Notes: generated by a model not told the origin, from the letters alone. Shown: positions 26,341 through 37,378, counted from the stretch's first letter. The stretch is 44,476 nt of DNA from Pelagibacteraceae bacterium AG-422-C23 (GCA_003213695.1 QCMO01000004.1:1-44476), one strand, 5' to 3'. Made by a program: numbers and translations.

Positions 26341-27308
26341 GGTAAAATAATTGCAGGACCTAAAATTTTTCTTTCTTCCAATTCTTGATGTGCTTTAACT
26401 ATTTCATCTAATGAATATTTTTTAAAAATATTTAATTTAAATTTTTTATTTATAAACATTTCAAAAACTTTTTTAGCAGCTTCATCTAATTCTTCTTTAG
26501 TTGTTGTATAATGGGCAATACTAGGTCTTGTTAAATACAAACCTTTTGGTGCCAAAGATTTAGCAACATTACATGGTTCTATTGGACCAGATGCATTTCC
26601 AAATGAAACCATCATTCCTCTAACTTTCAAACATTCAATTGAACCATCAAAAGTTTTTTTGCCTACACCATCATAAACCACTGGCACACCAATTCCATTT
26701 GTTATCTCTTTAACTTTTTCTGAAAAATTTTCTTTTGAATAATTAATTACATGTGCACATCCATTTGATTTTGCAATTTCAATTTTTTCATCTGACCCAA
26801 CTGTTCCAATTACAGTACATCCTAAACTCTTAGCCCACTGACAAAATATTTGCCCAACACCGCCAGCTGCTGCATGAAATAAAATAGTTTCACCAGATTT
26901 AACCGGATAAGTTTTGTGTAGAAGATAGAAAACAGTAAAACCTTTAGTCATTAAAGTTACAACATTTTCTAATTCAATCTCACTAGGAACTTTTATTAAC
27001 TTCTTTGTTGGAAAAATTCTATGAGTTGAATAGGAACCGATTGGCATTGATGCATACGCAACTCTATCACCAACTTTAAAATTTTTTACATCAGGACCAA
27101 TTTTTTCAATTACTCCAGCACCTTCCATTCCAATATTTGATGGAAGTTCTACCGGGTAGAGCCCAGATCTATGATAGGTATCTATATAATTTAATCCAAT
27201 CGCCTCATTTTTTATTAACACTTCACCAGATTTTGGATCGTTAAGTTTTATGTCTTTAATTTCTAAAACTTCTGGTCCACCAGTTTTGCTAATTACTACA
27301 GCTTTCAT
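26337..27308 (-). CDS. qor: NADPH:quinone oxidoreductase, zinc-independent MDR (zeta-crystallin type)
   Basis: The 323-aa medium-chain dehydrogenase/reductase family protein resembles E. coli QorA. It has NEAIGLNYIDTYHRSGLYP (quinone reductase signature region), GMEGAGVIEKIG, the Rossmann segment LFHAAAGGVGQIFCQWAKSLG (about 143-163) and AHVINYSKENF. Ligands of catalytic zinc are lacking, as expected for the quinone reductase branch. It should reduce quinones or other enone electrophiles with NADPH in the cytosol. It is 3 nt downstream of the pirin gene, suggesting a small redox or detoxification operon. Confidence 0.88.
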   Translation of the reverse strand: MKAVVISKTGGPEVLEIKDIKLNDPKSGEVLIKNEAIGLNYIDTYHRSGLYPVELPSNIGMEGAGVIEKIGPDVKNFKVGDRVAYASMPIGSYSTHRIFPTKKLIKVPSEIELENVVTLMTKGFTVFYLLHKTYPVKSGETILFHAAAGGVGQIFCQWAKSLGCTVIGTVGSDEKIEIAKSNGCAHVINYSKENFSEKVKEITNGIGVPVVYDGVGKKTFDGSIECLKVRGMMVSFGNASGPIEPCNVAKSLAPKGLYLTRPSIAHYTTTKEELDEAAKKVFEMFINKKFKLNIFKKYSLDEIVKAHQELEERKILGPAIILP

Positions 27309-27311
27309 AAT

Positions 27312-28148
27312 TTATTTTACAAATGTATCATTATGATAATCTTGAACAGCTTGCAAGATTTCAGCCTTAGTATTCATTACAAATGGTCCACCTCTTGCAA
27401 TTTCTTCATTAATAGGTTTACCAGCAATTACTAAGAATTTTGCATTAGATTTAGCTTTTACTTTTAAATCTTCACCTGCAGATAATAATATTAGAATACT
27501 ATCTTTCACATTATCATGTTTTTTCTCGCCAATTTCTATTTCTCCATTTATTAAATAAATAAATGAATTGTGAGTAGAAGGTAATTGAAAATTAAATTCA
27601 TTATCTTTATTGAGTTCAACATCGAAATAAACTGGTTCAACATTATGTCCTTTAACAGGACCTTCAGCTTTTTCAAATTTACCAGCTATGACTTTTACTT
27701 GTTTTTCATCATCTTTATGAACAGCCATTTTGTCAGCATCAATATAAATATATTCTGGTTTACTCATCTTTAATTTAGCAGGCATATTAATCCATAATTG
27801 AAAACCATGAAGTTTTCCCTCTTTCATCGCAGGCATTTCAGAGTGAATAATACCACTACCAGTTTTCATCCACTGAACATCTCCTGCTGTCATTCTTCCC
27901 TCACCGCCAGTGCTATCTTTATGCTCAAATTCACCTGCAAGCATATAAGTAACTGTTTCAATTCCTCTATGAGGATGAGGAGGAAATCCCGCAATATAAT
28001 CTTCACTATTTTCTGAACCAAATTCGTCTAACATTAAAAACGGATCAAAGTAATTTGGCTCAACACCAATACTTCTTTTCAATTTAACACCAGCACCATC
28101 TGAAGCTGGTATAGGATCAATTATTTTATTAACCTCTATAGATTTCAT
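27312..28148 (-). CDS. Pirin family protein
   Basis: The 278-aa bicupin has the pirin signature FPPHPHRGIETVTYML (about 55-70, supplying His ligands), the second motif GDVQWMKTGSGIIHSEMP (about 88-105, His/Glu ligands), and the C-terminal cupin with FVMNTKAEILQAVQDYHN, the usual pirin end. Some bacterial pirins oxidise quercetin or modulate pyruvate dehydrogenase; which applies here cannot be told. It is the first gene of a pirin-qor pair, which links a metal-dependent cupin with a quinone reductase. Confidence 0.92.
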   Translation of the reverse strand: MKSIEVNKIIDPIPASDGAGVKLKRSIGVEPNYFDPFLMLDEFGSENSEDYIAGFPPHPHRGIETVTYMLAGEFEHKDSTGGEGRMTAGDVQWMKTGSGIIHSEMPAMKEGKLHGFQLWINMPAKLKMSKPEYIYIDADKMAVHKDDEKQVKVIAGKFEKAEGPVKGHNVEPVYFDVELNKDNEFNFQLPSTHNSFIYLINGEIEIGEKKHDNVKDSILILLSAGEDLKVKAKSNAKFLVIAGKPINEEIARGGPFVMNTKAEILQAVQDYHNDTFVK

Positions 28149-28231
28149 GCGGAGAACATAATAGTTAAAATCTATAATTCAATGTTACTTTTTTGTTTAA
28201 AAGTTTATTAAAAAGTTTAATAAACAAGTTT

Positions 28232-28792
28232 ATGAGCTTCCGATCACAAGCTATACTTGATTTTTGGTTTAAGGAAACACCTTCTGAAAAACGTTTTAAA
28301 AAAGATGAAAAATTCGACCAATTAATTCGAGAAAAATTTCTAAACGATTATGAAAAAGCAAGTTTGAATGAATATGATGATTGGCAAGACACTGCTTTAG
28401 GAAGTCTTGCATTAGTTATCTTATTTGATCAATTTTCTAGAAATATGTTTAGAGATCACAAAAGAGCTTTTGAACAAGACTCAAAGACAAGATTAATTGT
28501 TCATTATGCAATTAAGTCTGATTTCTTAAAAGAGATGGATCAAAGTCAAAGATTTTTTATGTTATTACCTTTAATTCATAGCGAAGAAATGTTCGACCAT
28601 GAAATGGCATATCATTTTATGGAATTATACCTTCAAGAACATCCTGATTTGGTTAGTATAAAAAAATTTTGGAAAGATCATACTAAAGCAATCAAAAGAT
28701 TTAATAGATATCCTCATAGAAATAAAATTTTAGGAAGAGAATCTACTAAAGAAGAGATTGAGTTTTTGAATGGACCAAATTCTTCCTGGTAA
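28232..28792 (+). CDS. DUF924 family protein
   Basis: A 186-aa alpha-helical protein. I chose the ATG at 28232 because homologous sequence begins there with AILDFWF; an upstream TTG at 28193 would add 13 unlikely residues. Family marks are the DFWF start, LALVILFDQFSRNMFRD (about 68-84), and the C-terminal FNRYPHRNKILGRESTKEEIEFL, the TPR-like DUF924 pattern with HRN.xLGR. Function is not known. It is alone on its strand between pirin and the small hypothetical gene. Confidence 0.9.
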   Translation: MSFRSQAILDFWFKETPSEKRFKKDEKFDQLIREKFLNDYEKASLNEYDDWQDTALGSLALVILFDQFSRNMFRDHKRAFEQDSKTRLIVHYAIKSDFLKEMDQSQRFFMLLPLIHSEEMFDHEMAYHFMELYLQEHPDLVSIKKFWKDHTKAIKRFNRYPHRNKILGRESTKEEIEFLNGPNSSW

Positions 28793-28795
28793 TTT

Positions 28796-28984
28796 CTATC
28801 CACATCTATTACATCGAATAGTAGCAAACATATCATCCCAGTCAGTTTCTTTTTCTTCTACATAATCCAACAAACATCTTAAAGCCTTAGATTGATCTGG
28901 AAGATCATATTTATCAACTATTTGTTCTAACATCTTTTCTGAGTCAGAATAAATTTCGAAAGACACATCTTTTTTTTCACTCAT
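28796..28984 (-). CDS. Small hypothetical protein, 62 aa, with C-terminal CxxC
   Basis: I do not recognise a named family. Residues about 5-50 (SFEIYSDSEKMLEQIV and DQSKALRCLLDYV) have a strand-helix-helix pattern reminiscent of ribbon-helix-helix or short antitoxin-like proteins, and the end ATIRCNRCG carries a CxxC. Strong AAGGAGA ribosome-binding sequence 4-5 nt before the ATG supports real translation, and a second one lies further upstream. A DNA-binding or metal-binding role is only suggested by pattern. There is no toxin-like partner: neighbours are DUF924 (convergent, 3 nt apart) and the dehalogenase upstream. Confidence 0.72.
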   Translation of the reverse strand: MSEKKDVSFEIYSDSEKMLEQIVDKYDLPDQSKALRCLLDYVEEKETDWDDMFATIRCNRCG

Positions 28985-28988
28985 ATTT

Positions 28989-29012
28989 TCTCCTTTTTAA
29001 TTATGTCTCCTT
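28989..29012 (-). promoter_or_regulatory. Two Shine-Dalgarno-like sequences before the 62-aa gene
   Basis: On the minus strand AAGGAGA occurs twice, as the complement of 29006-29012 and of 28989-28996. Only the nearer one has the ATG (28984) at normal distance, and no start codon follows the distal copy. Good ribosome-binding sites are rare in this window, so the doubled site is notable and decides the start of this small gene. Confidence 0.5.
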
Positions 29013-29064
29013 GAATATATTTATAAATTAAATTGGAGTTTTTGATATGTGCGAAATGTCTGAC

Positions 29065-29730
29065 CTATAACAAGCTTAATAAATCTGACAAATCTTTGAT
29101 CTCAGAATTAGGTTTATAGTCTAAGTTATCAAAAATATTTTTATTTCTGTTTACCCAAATAGCATCATAACCATAATTACCTCCACCAGAAATATCCCAG
29201 GTATTTGCACTTAAAAAAGCTATTTCATTTTTTTTAATACGATATTTTTGAACAGGCATGTCATAAACTTTAGAATCAGGTTTATAAATTCCTACTTGTT
29301 CGATTGAAAAAATATCATCAAAAATATTATCTAAGTTATTATTTTTGACTAATTCGTCTAATAAAGCAGGGGTTCCATTAGATAAAATTGCTAATTTAAA
29401 TTTTTTTTTTTCTTTAAGTGTTTTTAAAGCTTGAGGAACTTCTTTAAAAGGAGAGAGAACTTTGTACAAATTTAATAATTCATTTCTCATTGAAGAATTT
29501 ATATTAAAAACTTTCATAGATTTATCCAAACTATCCTCCGTTACTTGCCAAAAATTTTTATGTCTATTCATTAAACTTCGTAGCCAAGTATATTCCAATT
29601 GAGTTGTTCTCCAATAGTTTGCAAAACCTTCCCACTTATCTCCAATTTTATTTTTACATTTTTCTGCAGCAGAATTGACATCAAATAGTGTGCCATAAGC
29701 ATCAAATATTATTGCTTTAATATTTTTCAT
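29065..29730 (-). CDS. HAD-family (S)-2-haloacid dehalogenase type II
   Basis: The 221-aa protein follows the type II haloacid dehalogenase layout: motif I IIFDAYGTLFDVNSAAEKC with nucleophile D10, an Arg-rich cap region (YWRTTQLEYTWLRSLM), motif II LAILSNGTPALL, Lys in KPDSKVY, and motif III SANTWDISGGGNYGYDAIWVNR. The FDAYGTLFDV start, TQLEYTWLRSLM and SANTWDISGG are the features separating dehalogenases from generic HAD phosphatases. It would hydrolyse 2-haloalkanoates such as chloroacetate; natural substrates in seawater are unknown. It is divergent from rsmE with 17 nt between start codons. Confidence 0.88.
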   Translation of the reverse strand: MKNIKAIIFDAYGTLFDVNSAAEKCKNKIGDKWEGFANYWRTTQLEYTWLRSLMNRHKNFWQVTEDSLDKSMKVFNINSSMRNELLNLYKVLSPFKEVPQALKTLKEKKKFKLAILSNGTPALLDELVKNNNLDNIFDDIFSIEQVGIYKPDSKVYDMPVQKYRIKKNEIAFLSANTWDISGGGNYGYDAIWVNRNKNIFDNLDYKPNSEIKDLSDLLSLL

Positions 29731-29747
29731 AAACTAACTTAACACAA

Positions 29748-30449
29748 ATGAGTAATATAAGATTATTTTTTTCAAATCTATTATCAGCTGACATGACTGA
29801 TAAACTGGACAAATCCCAATCTCATTATTTAGTTAAAGTAATGAGAGTCAAAGAAAATGAAGTTTTCTCTTTATTTAATAAAAATGGAGAGTGGGAGGCA
29901 AAAATTTTAAATATATCAAAAAGTATTGTTGAATTTCAAACAACTAAGCAATTAAGACAAAAAGAAAATACAAAAGAATTATGGTTAGCTTTCTCGCCAA
30001 TTAAATCAAACTTCCAGAATTTTATGATACAAAAAGCAACAGAGCTAGGAGTAACAAAATTTTTACCAATTATATTTGATAGAACTATTGTTAGAAAAAT
30101 TAATAAAGAACGATTGGAAAAAATAGTTATTGAAGCAAGTGAACAATCGAATCGTATTCATGTACCAATAATTGAGGAGTCTCAAAATTTAACTAATTTT
30201 TTAAAAACTAATTCAATAGATTTAATTTTTACAGATTTAAATTCAAAAAATAATAAAATTGATAAATCAAAACTTACAGACAGACCAGTTTGTATAATCA
30301 TAGGCCCAGAAGGTGATTTTTCAGAAGCTGAAAGAGATAAGATTCTCTCTTTTAAAGGCGTTCAATCAGTCAAAATTAATGAGAATATTTTAAGATCAGA
30401 AACAGCCGTCATATCTGCAATTTCGATCGTAAATTATGTGATTAATTGA
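29748..30449 (+). CDS. rsmE: 16S rRNA (uracil-1498-N3)-methyltransferase RsmE
   Basis: The 233-aa SPOUT-class methyltransferase modifies U1498 of 16S rRNA. An N-terminal PUA-like domain (about 1-70, SHYLVKVMRVKENE) precedes the knotted domain with MIQKATELGVTKFLP (about 95-109), EASEQSNRIHVP, IIGPEGDFSEAE (about 186-197) and LGxxILRxETA as NENILRSETAVISA. Length is typical. It lies upstream of the oxidase operon with a 60-nt gap and may share its promoter region. Confidence 0.94.
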   Translation: MSNIRLFFSNLLSADMTDKLDKSQSHYLVKVMRVKENEVFSLFNKNGEWEAKILNISKSIVEFQTTKQLRQKENTKELWLAFSPIKSNFQNFMIQKATELGVTKFLPIIFDRTIVRKINKERLEKIVIEASEQSNRIHVPIIEESQNLTNFLKTNSIDLIFTDLNSKNNKIDKSKLTDRPVCIIIGPEGDFSEAERDKILSFKGVQSVKINENILRSETAVISAISIVNYVIN

Positions 30450-30509
30450 TAAATTGTCGCGAAAACTAAAGTGTAATTTTCACAAAAGAGCTTTATATAG
30501 CTATTAAAA

Positions 30510-32959
<2,450 letters not shown>

Positions 32960-32979
32960 TAAAAAAGAGCAAAAAATAG

Positions 32980-33891
32980 ATGAGTAATTTAAGATTAAAA
33001 AAAAGAAGTTTAAGTCAGGAAGATTTATTTAATTTTTCTGAATTATTTAAACTAATGAAGCCAAGAGTAATGTCATTAGTAATTTTTACTTGCGCTGTTG
33101 GTTTGTTGACAGCCCCAAATTTAGTTTCTACAAAAGATGCTATTGTAGGGATTTTATTAGTTTCTTTAGGAGCGGGTGCAGCTGGAGCACTTAACATGTG
33201 GTATGAGTCTGACCTTGATGCTTTAATGACAAGGACCTGTTTAAGACCTATACCAACTGGAAAGGTTAATAAAAATCAAGCTCTGATTTTTGGAGTTACT
33301 CTATCAATTATTTCGGTAGTAGCATTAGATTATTTTACAAATAGAATCTCCGCAGCTATTTTACTTTTAACGATTCTATTTTATGTTTTTGTTTACACAA
33401 TCTGGTTAAAAAGAAGAACGCCTCAAAATATTGTTATTGGTGGAGCTGCTGGAGCTTTCCCCCCAGTTATTGGATGGACAATAGCTACCGGCTCTTTATC
33501 TATCGAGCCTTTAGCTTTTTTTTTAATAATTTTTTTTTGGACGCCCTCACATTTTTGGGCTTTGAGCTTGTATAAATCAGATGATTATAAAAAAGCAAAT
33601 ATACCAATGTTACCACTAACTAATGGAGTTGAGAGCACTAAGACTAATATATTTGTTTATTCGTTGTTGATGCTGCCAGTTATTATTTTTCCTTTTTGGA
33701 TAAACTTTGTAGGTTTAGTTTATTTAATACCTTCCTTGATGTTAACTCTTTATTACAATTTTTTATGTTATGAGCTTTATAATTTTAAGAAAAATAAGTT
33801 TGACCCAAAAAAAGCTAAATCAATATTTGGATATTCTATTTTATATTTATTTTTGATATTTGTACTTTTTCTGATAGATAAGATTTTATGA
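32980..33891 (+). CDS. ctaB: Protoheme IX farnesyltransferase (heme O synthase)
   Basis: The 303-aa UbiA-superfamily membrane enzyme adds a farnesyl group to heme b, giving heme O for the oxidase. It shows about eight membrane segments, the first aspartate motif NMWYESDLDALMTRTCLRPIPTG (split here: NMWYESDLD then RTCLRPIPTG), YTIWLKRRTPQNIVIGG and a conserved TPSHFWALSLYKSDDYKKANIPMLP, all diagnostic of CtaB/CyoE. It lies 20 nt after coxA and its TGA overlaps the next ATG. Confidence 0.96.
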   Translation: MSNLRLKKRSLSQEDLFNFSELFKLMKPRVMSLVIFTCAVGLLTAPNLVSTKDAIVGILLVSLGAGAAGALNMWYESDLDALMTRTCLRPIPTGKVNKNQALIFGVTLSIISVVALDYFTNRISAAILLLTILFYVFVYTIWLKRRTPQNIVIGGAAGAFPPVIGWTIATGSLSIEPLAFFLIIFFWTPSHFWALSLYKSDDYKKANIPMLPLTNGVESTKTNIFVYSLLMLPVIIFPFWINFVGLVYLIPSLMLTLYYNFLCYELYNFKKNKFDPKKAKSIFGYSILYLFLIFVLFLIDKIL

Positions 33892-34013
33892 TAACACCTG
33901 ACAAAAAAACAAAGAGAAAAAATATATTAACTGCTATAGCAATTATTGCTTTTATGATTTTTCTTTTCTTATTTACACTTTATAATACTGGAGTATTTGA
34001 CAGATCAATATGA
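33888..34013 (+). CDS. 41-aa single-helix membrane peptide, CoxF-like, in the oxidase operon
   Basis: A 41-codon frame starts at the ATG overlapping the ctaB stop (ATGA at 33888-33891) and ends in TGA overlapping the ctaG ATG (34010-34013). The peptide has a basic N-terminus (DKKTKRKN) and one hydrophobic helix (about 13-32), ending TGVFDRSI. Many alphaproteobacterial cox operons hold such a short one-helix protein (CoxF-like) between ctaB and ctaG. The tight coupling on both sides supports a real gene. It may be an assembly factor or small subunit; this is inferred from position. Confidence 0.8.
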   Translation: MITPDKKTKRKNILTAIAIIAFMIFLFLFTLYNTGVFDRSI

Positions 34014-34543
34014 TGCAAAAAAATAAAATCACCCCTTTAATATTATCAGCAATTTTTGTTTTAATGTTGGGCTTGTCATACGCAGCTGTACCTTTATATG
34101 ATTTGTTTTGTAGGGTAACTGGTTTTGGTGGAACTACTCAAATTTCAAATGATGCTCCAAAAATAGTATTAAACAAGGTAGTTAGTGTAAGATTTGACAC
34201 TAATGTAAATAATTTACCGTGGGATTTTAAGGCAAAAAAAAATGTTATTGATGTAAAAGTTGGCCAGGTCAATAAAATAGAATTTGAAGTCCAAAATTAT
34301 GGTAACGAGCCTACCGCTGGTGTTGCTAGTTTTAATGTTTCGCCGGCAAGCTTTGGCAAATATTATAGCAAATTAGGATGTTTTTGCTTCGAGAAGCAAA
34401 CATTAAAAGCAGGAGAAAAAGCAACATATGTTATGACTTTTTATTTGGACCCCGAAATGATCAATGATCCGACAGTTAAAAACTTACAAGATGTAACTAT
34501 GTCGTATACTTTTTTCTCGACAGATTACTATAAACAATCATAA
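34010..34543 (+). CDS. ctaG: Cytochrome c oxidase assembly protein CtaG/Cox11 (CuB insertion)
   Basis: The 177-aa protein delivers copper to the CuB site of subunit I. It has an N-terminal transmembrane anchor (about 8-28), the conserved AAVPLYDLFCRVTGFGGTTQ (25-44) and the copper-binding CFCF motif at 124-127 (LGCFCFEKQTL), followed by the immunoglobulin-like strand MTFYLDPEM. All Cox11 hallmarks and the typical length are present. It overlaps the 41-aa peptide gene and lies 8 nt before coxC. Confidence 0.97.
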   Translation: MMQKNKITPLILSAIFVLMLGLSYAAVPLYDLFCRVTGFGGTTQISNDAPKIVLNKVVSVRFDTNVNNLPWDFKAKKNVIDVKVGQVNKIEFEVQNYGNEPTAGVASFNVSPASFGKYYSKLGCFCFEKQTLKAGEKATYVMTFYLDPEMINDPTVKNLQDVTMSYTFFSTDYYKQS

Positions 34544-34551
34544 TTTAAAAA

Positions 34552-35340
34552 ATGTCAGCAGAAAAAAAACATGATTATCATTTAGTAGACCCAAGTCCTT
34601 GGCCTATCTATGTTTCATTTTCATGTTTAATTCTGGCATTAGGGTCTGTTTACTATCTTCATACAGACGTATCATGGGGAATGTATCTTGGCTTTGCTCT
34701 GTTAATTTATGGAGCTTACATGTGGTTTAGAGATGTTGTGATTGAGGCTGAGCACCAAGGACACCATACACCTGTTGTTCAAATTCATCATCGTTATGGT
34801 ATGACACTATTTATTGCCTCAGAGGTAATGTTTTTTGTTGCATGGTTTTGGGCATATTTTGATGTAAGTTTATTTCCTAATGATTTTGTTGGAAACGTTT
34901 GGCCACCAAAAGATATTGAAACATTTGATCCATGGGACATTCCTTTAATAAATACATTAATTTTGTTATTATCGGGAACAACAGTTACATGGTCTCATCA
35001 TGCCCTTCTAGAAGATGATAGAAAAAGTTTTATCCAAGGTTTATGGTTGACTGTTATACTAGGTTTTTGTTTTACTTTATTACAAATTTATGAGTATCAA
35101 CATGCATCATTTTCTTTTTCAGATCATATTTATGGTTCAGTATTTTATATGGCAACAGGATTTCATGGTTTCCATGTACTAGTTGGAACGATATTTTTAG
35201 CTGTATGTTTGTTTAGAGGCAAAAGAGGACACTTTAATAAAGATCATCATTTTGGATTCGAGGCTGCTGCATGGTATTGGCATTTTGTTGATGTTGTGTG
35301 GCTATTCTTGTTCGCAGCTATCTATATTTGGGGAAGTTAA
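34552..35340 (+). CDS. coxC: Cytochrome c oxidase subunit III
   Basis: The 262-aa subunit has seven membrane helices and begins KHDYHLVDPSPWPIY, the canonical subunit III N-terminus. Other marks are FIASEVMFFVAWFWAYF (conserved Glu of subunit III), LLLSGTTVTWSHHALLEDDR, and the C-terminal TGFHGFHVLVGT and EAAAWYWHFVDVVWLFLFAAIYIWGS. It supports proton uptake and stability of subunit I. It follows ctaG by 8 nt. Confidence 0.98.
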   Translation: MSAEKKHDYHLVDPSPWPIYVSFSCLILALGSVYYLHTDVSWGMYLGFALLIYGAYMWFRDVVIEAEHQGHHTPVVQIHHRYGMTLFIASEVMFFVAWFWAYFDVSLFPNDFVGNVWPPKDIETFDPWDIPLINTLILLLSGTTVTWSHHALLEDDRKSFIQGLWLTVILGFCFTLLQIYEYQHASFSFSDHIYGSVFYMATGFHGFHVLVGTIFLAVCLFRGKRGHFNKDHHFGFEAAAWYWHFVDVVWLFLFAAIYIWGS

Positions 35341-35350
35341 ATTTAGGTCT

Positions 35351-36004
35351 TTGAAACATAAGTTTTTATTTTCTGTTTTTATAATTTTTTTTATACTTGT
35401 TTTTATTGCATTAGGAAGTTGGCAAATAATACGCTTAAATTGGAAAAATAATCTCATCTTAGAAATTGAAAACTCGTTAAAAAATCCCCCAGTAGAGCTA
35501 ACAAAGACAAATAAAGAAAATTTTCTTAAAATAAAAACATCGGGAGTCATTGATTTTGAAAAACAAATTTATTTATATAACTTGAACGACTCTGGTACAC
35601 CAGGATTTGAGGTTATAAATCCAATTTTAATTGATAATGAGAATTACTTAATCAATCGTGGCTGGATACCATTTGAGAAGAAGGATTCTTCAGAAGTAAA
35701 TATATTTGACCAAAACAATATAATAGGAACTCTCAAAATTCAGGGAAGAAAAAATATTTTTAAACCTGACAATGATATTAAAGAAAATTACTGGTTTAGC
35801 TTAAATAGAGAAGATATTTTGAAATTTACAGGTAAAAATTTTTCAAAATATATAATTTACCTGGATGGAAATTATCAACTTCCTCGACCAAAAAAAATTA
35901 CAGCTAATATTTCTAATAATCACAAAAAATACGCAATGACATGGTTTTCATTAGCGATTTCAATTCTTTTGCTATATTTATATTTTAGAAAAAAGAATTA
36001 TTAA
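35351..36004 (+). CDS. SURF1 family oxidase assembly protein
   Basis: The 217-aa protein (from TTG at 35351) has an N-terminal helix ending IALGSWQIIRLNWKN (family LGxWQxxRxxWK), a periplasmic domain with INRGWIPFEKK, YIIYLDGN, and a C-terminal helix starting YAMTWFSLAISI (family YAxTWFxLA). SURF1 helps heme a insertion into subunit I. The start is uncertain: an ATG at 35291 in the same frame would overlap coxC by 50 nt and add non-homologous residues, so TTG just before KHKF is preferred. It precedes thrC directly. Confidence 0.9.
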   Translation: MKHKFLFSVFIIFFILVFIALGSWQIIRLNWKNNLILEIENSLKNPPVELTKTNKENFLKIKTSGVIDFEKQIYLYNLNDSGTPGFEVINPILIDNENYLINRGWIPFEKKDSSEVNIFDQNNIIGTLKIQGRKNIFKPDNDIKENYWFSLNREDILKFTGKNFSKYIIYLDGNYQLPRPKKITANISNNHKKYAMTWFSLAISILLLYLYFRKKNY

Positions 36005-37378
36005 ATGAATTATATAAGCACAAGAAATAATAATAAAAACTTTACTTTTAAGGATGTTTTTCTAAAAGGTTTGGCGGATGATGGTGGCCTTTTTGTACCT
36101 AAATTAATCAAGCAATTTAAAAAAGAGGACTTAGATAATTTAAGCAACCTTAGTTATAAAGATTTAGCTGCTGAAATAATTTATCCTTTCATTGGAGATT
36201 TCATGTCTAAAGATGAATTAACTTCAATAATCTCAAATTCATACTCAAATTTCAGATCTGACGATGTAGTAAAAATTTCTGTTTTAGGAAATTTAAAAGT
36301 TTTAGAGCTATTTCATGGGCCTACTCTTGCTTTTAAAGATATCGCAATGCAATTAATTGGCAATTTTTACCAATACCACTTAGAGAGTGATCAAAAAAAA
36401 ATTAATATTATTGTAGCAACATCAGGTGATACTGGTGCAGCTGCAATAGATGCATTAAAAGGAAAAAGTAATTTAAATGTTTTTGTATTGCATCCAAATA
36501 ATAAAATTTCACCAGTACAAAGAAAACTAATGACAATACATGAAGAGAACAATGTATTTAATATTGCAGTAGAGGGCAATTTTGATGATTGTCAAAATTT
36601 AGTGAAAGCAATGTTCAATGACGGAAAGTTTTCCAAAGCAATTAATATGTCAGGTGTAAACTCAATTAATTGGGCAAGAATTATTGCTCAATCTGTGTAT
36701 TATTTTTACGCTTACTTTAAAATTGGAAATGGTAAGCCTTTATCCTTTTCTGTTCCAACAGGAAACTTTGGTGATATTTATGCGGGTTATTTAGCAAAAA
36801 AACTAGGCCTTCCAATTGATAAACTAATCGTAGCTACAAATAAAAATGACATACTACATAGAGCTATATCTAGTGGTGATTACAATCAAAAGAAAGTCGA
36901 GGAGACAAATACACCAAGTATGGATATACAAATAGCAAGTAATTTTGAAAGGCTTTTGTACGACGTAAAAGATTGTAATTCAGAAGTAACAAAAGATGCT
37001 ATGGCTGAAATAAAAAATAATACTTATAAAATTGATAAAGACGATCTAGATAAAATTAAAAAAAATTTTATATCTGAAATGCTTGATGAAAACGAGACTG
37101 TTGAAATGATAAAAACTATCAATGATCAACATCAGATGGTAGTTGATCCGCATACTGCAGTGGGTATTGGTGCTGTGAGAAAATTAGGATTGGAAAAAAA
37201 TTGTGTTGTATTATCAACTGCACACCCATGTAAATTTCCAAAAGCAATTAAAGATGCAATTTCAAAAACTGAAAATTTACCAGAAAGTCTTAAATATGTT
37301 AATGAAAGAAAAGAAAAATTTGAGGTTCTTCCCAATGATCTAGAGAAAGTCAAAGACTATGTAATGAATTCAATATGA
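36005..37378 (+). CDS. thrC: Threonine synthase
   Basis: The 457-aa PLP enzyme converts O-phosphohomoserine to threonine. It begins MNYISTRN (typical MxYxSTRG), has the N-terminal GLADDGGLFVP, the PLP-lysine segment HGPTLAFKDIAMQLIG (about 101-116), IVATSGDTGAAAIDAL, VPTGNFGDIYAGYLAKKLGLP, and DPHTAVGIGA. Length fits the longer proteobacterial ThrC. The ATG begins immediately after the SURF1 stop, so thrC is probably transcribed with the oxidase genes, and it overlaps the peroxiredoxin start by 4 nt. Confidence 0.97.
   Translation: MNYISTRNNNKNFTFKDVFLKGLADDGGLFVPKLIKQFKKEDLDNLSNLSYKDLAAEIIYPFIGDFMSKDELTSIISNSYSNFRSDDVVKISVLGNLKVLELFHGPTLAFKDIAMQLIGNFYQYHLESDQKKINIIVATSGDTGAAAIDALKGKSNLNVFVLHPNNKISPVQRKLMTIHEENNVFNIAVEGNFDDCQNLVKAMFNDGKFSKAINMSGVNSINWARIIAQSVYYFYAYFKIGNGKPLSFSVPTGNFGDIYAGYLAKKLGLPIDKLIVATNKNDILHRAISSGDYNQKKVEETNTPSMDIQIASNFERLLYDVKDCNSEVTKDAMAEIKNNTYKIDKDDLDKIKKNFISEMLDENETVEMIKTINDQHQMVVDPHTAVGIGAVRKLGLEKNCVVLSTAHPCKFPKAIKDAISKTENLPESLKYVNERKEKFEVLPNDLEKVKDYVMNSI

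Noticed and set aside
28796..28984. 62-aa protein as an antitoxin of a toxin-antitoxin pair
   Set aside because: No small toxin-like gene is adjacent; the neighbours are DUF924 and a haloacid dehalogenase.
30450..30509. Promoter of the oxidase operon
   Set aside because: Several TATA-like hexamers occur but none has a convincing -35 at the right distance.
35291..35350. Upstream ATG start for SURF1 overlapping coxC by 50 nt
   Set aside because: The added residues come from the conserved coxC 3' end in another frame and do not resemble a SURF1 N-terminus.
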